Positions 26,193-32,332 of a DNA stretch of 32,332 bases are shown here, piece by piece. This DNA is from Phycisphaerae bacterium (GTDB lineage: Bacteria > Planctomycetota > Phycisphaerae > UBA1845), in contig JAGFJJ010000012.1 of NCBI GenBank assembly GCA_024102815.1, forward strand, positions 1-32,332, read 5' to 3'. Under the pieces are notes generated by a model that saw nothing but the letters and a program-made list of their open reading frames with translations, ran no database searches and was not told where the DNA came from. The translations under genes were made by a program, and so were the position numbers. Every line of letters begins with the position of its first letter. Position 1 is the stretch's first letter.

Positions 26193-29100
26193 ATGGGTAC
26201 GCTCTGTGCGGGGTCTCGTTTGGTTGAAGCGCATTGGCGGGGTCTCGCATGCGTGGCCCTATTGGGAACCGCGGTTCTCGGGGTTGATTCGGTGGCGGCT
26301 GGCAATCCGCCGGCGATTGATGAGGCCGTTGATATTGCTCTGGGGACGGATAGTGGGAGCGAGCCTGCGCTTCTGCAATCGGCTGCGTGCCTTTTTCCCA
26401 GCCCAAATCTGGAATGCCCCATAACGCAACCAAGCCAGTGTCCGTGGATGTCTATCCCTCGGCCAGGGTCGTCTTTCCCCGACGCCGAGAACCGGTTGTT
26501 GTTGATGCCATTCAGAGAAGCGATTCCCGACGGAGTCCTCGACGCATCTGTTTGCACGACGAGCTGCAATTTTTCCGGCGTGCCAGTCGGTTACCGCCCA
26601 CAACCATTTGTGAATTGCAGTGAGCTCCGCACTAATGGTCCCTGGGGGTATATTGATGCGCTTCGGGCATTTGGGGATACGGTTGAACCGGGAGACACGG
26701 GCGACCAGGAGCCGCCAGTCGAGGCCAATAATCCTTGCGGATTCAATGTGGGTTGCACAATTGTGTGGTTTGCACCTGACAGCCATCCGGATGACGGAGT
26801 GGATGACAGCTTTTTGTATATTGGATTGGATATCTCGGACGACAGTGGGTTCGATTCAGTCATCCCAATCCCATTTGACGCGGACGGAAACGGATCGGCA
26901 TGCTCGGGAAGTCCGGATGACCCCCTTGCGGAAAGCTACGAATACAGCGTGATTGCTTGTGCGGACTATGGTGACTACGAACCCAGGAATACGGTCGCGG
27001 CAAACATGGCCAGGGCTCTCGCTGAGTTTCGAGTGCTAACGTCGATCGACAGCACTGAGGCCTCGAATCCGCTTCCGCTCCGTCTGCAAATCCAGTCGCC
27101 GGGAGGAGATGGCGCGTTCCGGGAGGAATTAAGGCGGCGTATTCTGACGTTTCCAACGGCAGATGGACTGCTGCCCAATGAATCGCAGAATCCTAACCCT
27201 ACAAATAGAACTCAAGACTGCATTGACAGGGAGCTTGCCCTTTGTCCGCCAGCGGGGGCGACGAATCGCAATAACGTGGAGATGGTGATACTGGCGGTGG
27301 AAACAAGCGGCGTTTTCGGTCCCGAGCCCTGGCCCTTTGACCTAACGCAAGAGAGTGAACGGGAGAGGGCCAGGCGGAATCGACTTGCGATTGCGCAGAA
27401 TATCGTCTACGTGAAGGGTGGCAACGTTATCGACCTGCCCCCCGAAGAAATCGCAGCGGTCGCCAGCCGGCAGACCATCCCCGACCTGGACGTGACCAAG
27501 GAGGTTCGCTGCTGGGAGCCGGGAGCACCGGTGCCCGCGAATCCTGAAGACGACGCGGGATCGTTCGCGAAGAGCGTGGATATTCTGCCCGGCGACGGCG
27601 GTATGCAGCCGGGGTCGATTGTGGAATTCCAGATCACGATTCGGAACCGGGGAAACGAAGATCTCGATGTGACCGTCCAGGATGTGTTGAGCGAGATGTC
27701 GGCAACGGCGGCATCGGTTGATTGTGAGCCGATCTGGCATCCACAAGCTTTTCCATTGCAGGCTTGGCTAACACGGCCAAGGGATTCGATTGTCAACGAA
27801 GCAATCAATCAGTTCAATGCTGACGACCGAGATCTGCGGGCGGACTTTTTCTTCGATCCGACGCTTCTGGAGCCCGGCTTCATAGACGCAGTCCGCAAAG
27901 GCGCATCTGGTGAATCCGAGATCCTGGGTACACTTCAGGGAGCCGTTGTTCAGCGTCAAGTCGACAATTCGTGCCTCATCACCGAAGGGGATACGCTGGT
28001 GATCCGCTTCAAGGCACGCGTGGATGTCACCGATGACGATGAATTCTGCGCAAACCGAATTGACCCGGACTGCGTGAACACCGTAAGCGTAACGGCGACC
28101 TACGTTGGTGAAGCGGAGGTCGTCGCAACGGACTCCGACACGGCCGAGGTTAACGTTCTCTGCCGGGACATACGGTTCATCAAAGAAGCCGATCCAACCG
28201 TGGTGGCTCTGGAGGGAGGATTCCCGCAGGTTGTGACCTATACGTACACGGCCACGAACCAGGGTGAACTGACGGAGCAGGTCGAGATCTGCGATTACGA
28301 TCTTTGCGCGGATCTGGCGGCGGTGGCCGGGGTCGACCCGGTATCGGGCCAGTGCCCGGTCTGTGACACCCCGGGAGCGGATGGGGTGCCGAATTGCCAC
28401 GTGCTCGGCGAAGTCCCGCCGTTCCCCGCGGCAGGCAATTCCGTGTCAACGACTTGCCAGATCTCTTTCAGCAATAGGGCGGCGGCAGAGGCGTTCCTGG
28501 CCAGGGATGACGCGAGGACGGCGCAGCCGGGCGATCCGGAGGAGTGCGATGTGTCGCCGGATGTTCGCGACCGCTGCCACACGAACCGGGCGGAGGTGAC
28601 GGTGATCGGGGCGGACCTGGATCCGGGCTGCAACAGTGACGACACGTTTGTGGCCTGCGAAACGGTTTGTCCGGGGTGCCTGCTGGAAGTGACCAAGACC
28701 GTGAAGTGCACGGATCCGGACACGGGCCAAGCGACGGCGTTCGGACCAGTGCAGAATGCCAAAGAAGTGACACTGCCGGGCGAGCGGCTGCGATTCGAGA
28801 TCTCGGCCGAGAGCATGGCGTCGCCCATAGAGCTGGTCTGCATTTCGGACACGCTATCGTGCAGGCAGACGTGGTCGCCGACGCCTCTGACATGCAAGAT
28901 CGTTCGATCCGGCGGATCGGAAGAGCCGTTCTCGGGATTCCCCATTGATGGATCCAGAATCTGCGCACCGGTGAATCCGCCCCTGCAAAAAGGGGACAAG
29001 ATCCTCTGCGAGTTCGATGTAACAGCGCCGACGTCGGAGATCGAGCGGGGCACGGCCGTGGATTGTCGCAATGAGGTGGCGTTCGATGGGTATCTGTCGG

Positions 29101-32100
29101 ACGATATTCCGAACCCACCGCCGGGGGAGGAGGACTGCCAAGACGCCGATCCGGTGGAAATCGACGTGCAGATACGGGATCTCGTGTACGACAAGACGAT
29201 CGAAGTACGGAGGGAGAGCCAGACGGGGACGATCGTCAATCCGCTGAGTATTCCGACGGGGCCGCCGGCGGGAATGGCGGGCACGCCCTATCCGATCTAC
29301 ATTACTTACACGTACACTACGACCAACAGCGGCGAGCTCGAAGAAACCGGGGTAATCTCTGATCCCGATCTATGTGGCGATGTGCCATCTGAGCGCCGGG
29401 CAAGTTGCGATGTCTGTCCGAACCCGTATTCGGTCGATCTTCAACCCGGGCAGACCGCCAATGCTCGGTGTACAGTGAGATTCGATAACCCGGCGCAGCT
29501 TTCCGAGTTCCTTCGCATAGATGATGCCCGAGAAGGGTTGAACGTTCCCGAAGAATGTACCGAGGATTCGCGGAGTTTCTGCTATCGGAACAGGTCGAAT
29601 CTCTCGATCGTTTCTTCGTTCGTCTGGCCGCAGCCACCTCGCGAACCTGTAACTGCTGAGTGCTATCAACCCTATTCGTCCGACGACTGTACAACAGCCT
29701 GTGCCACGTGCTGGCTCGACGTAAACAAACAGGTCGCCTGTGTCGACCGGGACACGGGAAACACATCCCCGTATGGGGGGGGCGTCACGTCTCTCCCAGG
29801 ACAGACGATGAGGTTCAGTATCGACGCGACCAACAGGGGGGCCGCCGATATCGCCCAAGTGTGCATTGCCGACGTCTTGAGCTGCCGGAGCACTTGGTCG
29901 CCGACAACCGTTAAGTGCCACATTGAGCGATTCTCCGGCGGCATAGATTCTTTCCCTGGGTTTCCGATTGAAGGCACGCGCGTTTGTACGCCGATCGATC
30001 CACCGCTCGGCCCCGGCGATACTATCTTGTGCACGTTTGACGTCACGGCACCCGCGTCTGGGTTCCCGGCGAATTCTCCCACGGATTGTACGAACACCGT
30101 TGATGTTGATGGCTATCTTCCGGGTGGGATGGCGAATCCACCACCAACGAGTCCGTCAGATTGTGAGGATTCCGAAGATGCGACAATAAACGTGCTAATT
30201 CGGAACATTTCTTTCGAGAAAAAGGTGTCGGCGACGGATGTCGCTGGCACGAAACTCGAAGCGTTAAGCCTGCCGATCGATCCTGTTGTATATCCAATCA
30301 AGGTGACGTTTAAGTATGAGGCCACGAACAACGGCGAACCGACCGAAGCGGTGACAATTCGCGACGATCAACTGTGCTTGGACAAAGACATTCCGGGTGT
30401 GATCACAGGAACTTGCGATGTTTGTCCGTCCCCACCTGGAAAAACGGGGGACGTGCCGGCAGGCGAGAAGCTCGCTGCCGAGTGCGAATTGACTTTCGCG
30501 AGTCCCGAATCACTAGCCGCCTTCCTGAGGGCCGACGACAACAACACGATTCCGGACAATGAGCCGCCTGTTTGCGTGGGCCATGAAGGGGAGTGCCCGA
30601 AAGAACAAACAGGACAAGCCTGTTATCGCAACCGGTCGGGCATGGTGGTTACGGCCGCAATTGGCGTAGACATGTACTGCAATGATACTGAATCCTGTTT
30701 GGAATGCGCTGAGATTTGTGCCCCCTGCGATTTGCATGTTGTCAAGAAAGTCAAGTGCGCGGATGATCCGGACACCCAGTACTTCGATAGCAAGGTGGCC
30801 GTTCCGGGCGAGAGATTGACATTCCGGTTCGCAGTCACGGATTCCGGCGTGCCGGTCGACCGGTTATGTATACGCGACACGCTTTCCTGTCGCAGCGGCT
30901 GGTCTCCGACGTCCCCACAGTGCACCATCTTGCGTGCCAGCGGCGTTACCGAACCGTACCCAGCCCCGCCTCTCGATAGTAGGCGGGTCTGCACGTTGCT
31001 CAGTGAGCCGCTGGGTTTAGGGGATCAGCTTGTCTGTACCTTTGATGTGACTGTTCCTGGGCAGTTTTCGACCGCTGGTGTTGATGTGGATTGCACGAAT
31101 ATCGTCAATGTCGAAGGTTACATTGAGGCGGAAACGCCGATCACATCTCCGTCGGATTGCGAGGACAACGACTCGGCCGAAGTCGACGTGAAGGTGGCGA
31201 ACATCGACTGCATTCAGAAGACGGCGGAAGCGATAGGGATAAGCGCGGCTCCCAGCGAATCCCTGGATTTGCGTTCCAATACCGCCAACCTCTTCCCGCT
31301 CACTATTCGATACGTGGTGACCGCTCAAGTGCCGTCGGGCTCGAGCGATGTTCCTTTCGATGACGTGTCGATCTGCGACGATAATCTCGTCAATGCCGCC
31401 ATTCAGGCGATCGCAGACGGCGTTGCCATGAGTATCCCCTCCTGCCAATTCACAGTCCCGAACGGAATGAAGTACTGCGCTGAATTCGGAACGGTTGCCG
31501 TCGGTCCGCCGCCGTTTTCAGCTGCATGCGAATTCCAGTTCGAAACGCCCGAGGCCTGGAAGGCTTTCGCATGCTATGTGTCGACGGTTGATGACGCCAG
31601 CCGGATGGCGTGCATACGGGGCGAGGGAATCGGAGACGATGAGTGCGTGCTCAATACGGCACGAGTGAGCGGCGTGCCGGACTATAGCGCAATCGGCGGC
31701 CAGGACAATCAGCCGTGCCTGCCGGACAATTCGCCGAACGACGGACGGTTGGAGGATGACACGGATTGTCAGGCCTTAGTGTGCGTGCGGCCTCCTTCCG
31801 AATGTACGTGTACCAAGGCGACATTCACCATCTGGAACATGAACGAGGTCAAGTTCTCGGGTACGCACCGCTGCATCTGCGACTGGGACCAGGAGCTGAT
31901 CAGCCTCTACGACGCCCCCAACCACATGCTGCGTCAGTACCTGCAGACCAACAAGGGCAAGGCGCGGATCGACGCCATCGCCAGCCCGATCGTGTGTGAT
32001 CCGTTCCTGGAAGACGCGGTCTCGGTGGACTCGCCGTTGCTGGGTGTGGCCGCCAAGCAGCTTACTTTCCACCGGCCTTCGCCGGGTGTGGATGCCGACG

Positions 32101-32332
32101 GCATCGTCAAGCGCGATTCCGCGGGCATGTCGCTGGTGGGTCTGGGCCAGCAGGCGGGCAAGATCACGTATGCCCTGCCCACGTCGGGCGGCCCGGAGGA
32201 GCGGGCGGCAGCGGACAACGGCATTGCGGTCTCGCGTCTGCTGGACGGTCCGCAGCGGCTGGTGCGCGGCTCGAAGATCGAGCCGGCGGAGTCGCCGCTG
32301 GCGGGCACGACGTCCGCGAGCCGGCTGGCCTC
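26193..32332 (+). CDS. Giant secreted cysteine-rich protein with alternating DUF11-like repeat modules (3' end outside the window)
   Basis: The frame is open from ATG 26193 to the window edge, giving at least 2046 codons. A signal peptide covers residues 1-36 (hydrophobic LACVALLGTAVLGV, then DSVAAG). An unrecognised N-terminal domain runs to about residue 430. A first DUF11-like module (LDVTKEVRCWEPG, then GSIVEFQITIRNRGNEDL) occupies about 434-656. Three pairs of alternating modules fill 28161-31205, followed by a divergent module to about 31794 and a distinct C-terminal domain (TFTIWNMNEVKFSGTHRC onward). Cysteines recur at fixed places, suggesting disulphides outside the cytoplasm. DUF11-type domains are Ig-like folds of surface proteins; a stalk or adhesin role is inferred. 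No enzyme motif is seen. Confidence 0.8.
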   Translation, partial: MGTLCAGSRLVEAHWRGLACVALLGTAVLGVDSVAAGNPPAIDEAVDIALGTDSGSEPALLQSAACLFPSPNLECPITQPSQCPWMSIPRPGSSFPDAENRLLLMPFREAIPDGVLDASVCTTSCNFSGVPVGYRPQPFVNCSELRTNGPWGYIDALRAFGDTVEPGDTGDQEPPVEANNPCGFNVGCTIVWFAPDSHPDDGVDDSFLYIGLDISDDSGFDSVIPIPFDADGNGSACSGSPDDPLAESYEYSVIACADYGDYEPRNTVAANMARALAEFRVLTSIDSTEASNPLPLRLQIQSPGGDGAFREELRRRILTFPTADGLLPNESQNPNPTNRTQDCIDRELALCPPAGATNRNNVEMVILAVETSGVFGPEPWPFDLTQESERERARRNRLAIAQNIVYVKGGNVIDLPPEEIAAVASRQTIPDLDVTKEVRCWEPGAPVPANPEDDAGSFAKSVDILPGDGGMQPGSIVEFQITIRNRGNEDLDVTVQDVLSEMSATAASVDCEPIWHPQAFPLQAWLTRPRDSIVNEAINQFNADDRDLRADFFFDPTLLEPGFIDAVRKGASGESEILGTLQGAVVQRQVDNSCLITEGDTLVIRFKARVDVTDDDEFCANRIDPDCVNTVSVTATYVGEAEVVATDSDTAEVNVLCRDIRFIKEADPTVVALEGGFPQVVTYTYTATNQGELTEQVEICDYDLCADLAAVAGVDPVSGQCPVCDTPGADGVPNCHVLGEVPPFPAAGNSVSTTCQISFSNRAAAEAFLARDDARTAQPGDPEECDVSPDVRDRCHTNRAEVTVIGADLDPGCNSDDTFVACETVCPGCLLEVTKTVKCTDPDTGQATAFGPVQNAKEVTLPGERLRFEISAESMASPIELVCISDTLSCRQTWSPTPLTCKIVRSGGSEEPFSGFPIDGSRICAPVNPPLQKGDKILCEFDVTAPTSEIERGTAVDCRNEVAFDGYLSDDIPNPPPGEEDCQDADPVEIDVQIRDLVYDKTIEVRRESQTGTIVNPLSIPTGPPAGMAGTPYPIYITYTYTTTNSGELEETGVISDPDLCGDVPSERRASCDVCPNPYSVDLQPGQTANARCTVRFDNPAQLSEFLRIDDAREGLNVPEECTEDSRSFCYRNRSNLSIVSSFVWPQPPREPVTAECYQPYSSDDCTTACATCWLDVNKQVACVDRDTGNTSPYGGGVTSLPGQTMRFSIDATNRGAADIAQVCIADVLSCRSTWSPTTVKCHIERFSGGIDSFPGFPIEGTRVCTPIDPPLGPGDTILCTFDVTAPASGFPANSPTDCTNTVDVDGYLPGGMANPPPTSPSDCEDSEDATINVLIRNISFEKKVSATDVAGTKLEALSLPIDPVVYPIKVTFKYEATNNGEPTEAVTIRDDQLCLDKDIPGVITGTCDVCPSPPGKTGDVPAGEKLAAECELTFASPESLAAFLRADDNNTIPDNEPPVCVGHEGECPKEQTGQACYRNRSGMVVTAAIGVDMYCNDTESCLECAEICAPCDLHVVKKVKCADDPDTQYFDSKVAVPGERLTFRFAVTDSGVPVDRLCIRDTLSCRSGWSPTSPQCTILRASGVTEPYPAPPLDSRRVCTLLSEPLGLGDQLVCTFDVTVPGQFSTAGVDVDCTNIVNVEGYIEAETPITSPSDCEDNDSAEVDVKVANIDCIQKTAEAIGISAAPSESLDLRSNTANLFPLTIRYVVTAQVPSGSSDVPFDDVSICDDNLVNAAIQAIADGVAMSIPSCQFTVPNGMKYCAEFGTVAVGPPPFSAACEFQFETPEAWKAFACYVSTVDDASRMACIRGEGIGDDECVLNTARVSGVPDYSAIGGQDNQPCLPDNSPNDGRLEDDTDCQALVCVRPPSECTCTKATFTIWNMNEVKFSGTHRCICDWDQELISLYDAPNHMLRQYLQTNKGKARIDAIASPIVCDPFLEDAVSVDSPLLGVAAKQLTFHRPSPGVDADGIVKRDSAGMSLVGLGQQAGKITYALPTSGGPEERAAADNGIAVSRLLDGPQRLVRGSKIEPAESPLAGTTSASRLA
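28161..31205 (+). repeat. Three tandem A-B module pairs in the giant repeat protein
   Basis: The modules lie at about A1 28161-28679, B1 28680-29183, A2 29184-29711, B2 29712-30209, A3 30210-30728 and B3 30729-31205. Each A module has a YTYTATNQGEL-like strand and ends in a Cys-x-x-Cys group (CETVCPGC, CTTACATC, CAEICAPC). Each B module has SCRQTWSPT, SCRSTWSPT or SCRSGWSPT and a FDVTAP-like strand. The repeats are clear in protein but diverged in DNA, so the duplication is old. Confidence 0.75.

Overview
The window looks like a chromosomal segment of a GC-rich bacterium (roughly 60% G+C by eye) from a lineage that secretes very large, cysteine-rich and Asp-rich proteins. GTG and TTG starts, thrombospondin-type-3 (TSP3) calcium motifs, VWA, PKD, LVIVD, HAF and DUF11-like repeats, and giant signal-peptide ORFs are most typical of Planctomycetota (Phycisphaerae-like). 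That assignment is an inference: there is no rRNA or marker gene here. No genuine coding sequence was found on the minus strand.

Layout. (1) 49-3188: a tight four-gene operon ending in GspC-, GspL- and GspM-like assembly proteins of a type II secretion system (T2SS), preceded by an unrecognised membrane protein. (2) 3441-8584: a secreted VWA/TSP3 protein gene, split by a 1023-bp IS630-family element (6594-7616) in a duplicated TA. Removing the element plus one TA restores one 1372-codon frame. (3) 8723-19158: a 3279-residue Rhs/YD-repeat protein with a signal peptide and a C-terminal HNH-type nuclease tip, overlapped by four bases with an Imm_11 (DUF1629)-like immunity gene. (4) 19159-23588: a graveyard or reservoir of toxin-tip modules. 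It holds two further copies of the 3' end of the Rhs core as direct repeats (copies of 500, 500 and about 399 bp, roughly 91-94% identical with no indels), one carrying a different nuclease tip, two HAF-repeat genes without signal peptides in the immunity position, and two short coding-like remnants. (5) 23561-25759: a secreted PKD/LVIVD-propeller protein. (6) 25760-26192: a spacer with an 8-bp-stem inverted repeat running into three 17-bp tandem repeats. (7) 26193 to the right edge: an open-ended secreted protein of at least 2046 codons built from alternating cysteine-rich repeat modules.

How the parts may work together. The T2SS genes lie directly upstream of three large signal-peptide proteins, so a Sec-plus-T2SS export route for an Rhs-type polymorphic toxin is a reasonable hypothesis. 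The arrangement after the Rhs gene fits the known way polymorphic toxins change tips: recombination in the conserved core brings in a new tip plus immunity gene and strands the old ones downstream. The most unusual point is that cytoplasmic seven-unit HAF-repeat proteins sit where immunity proteins are expected.
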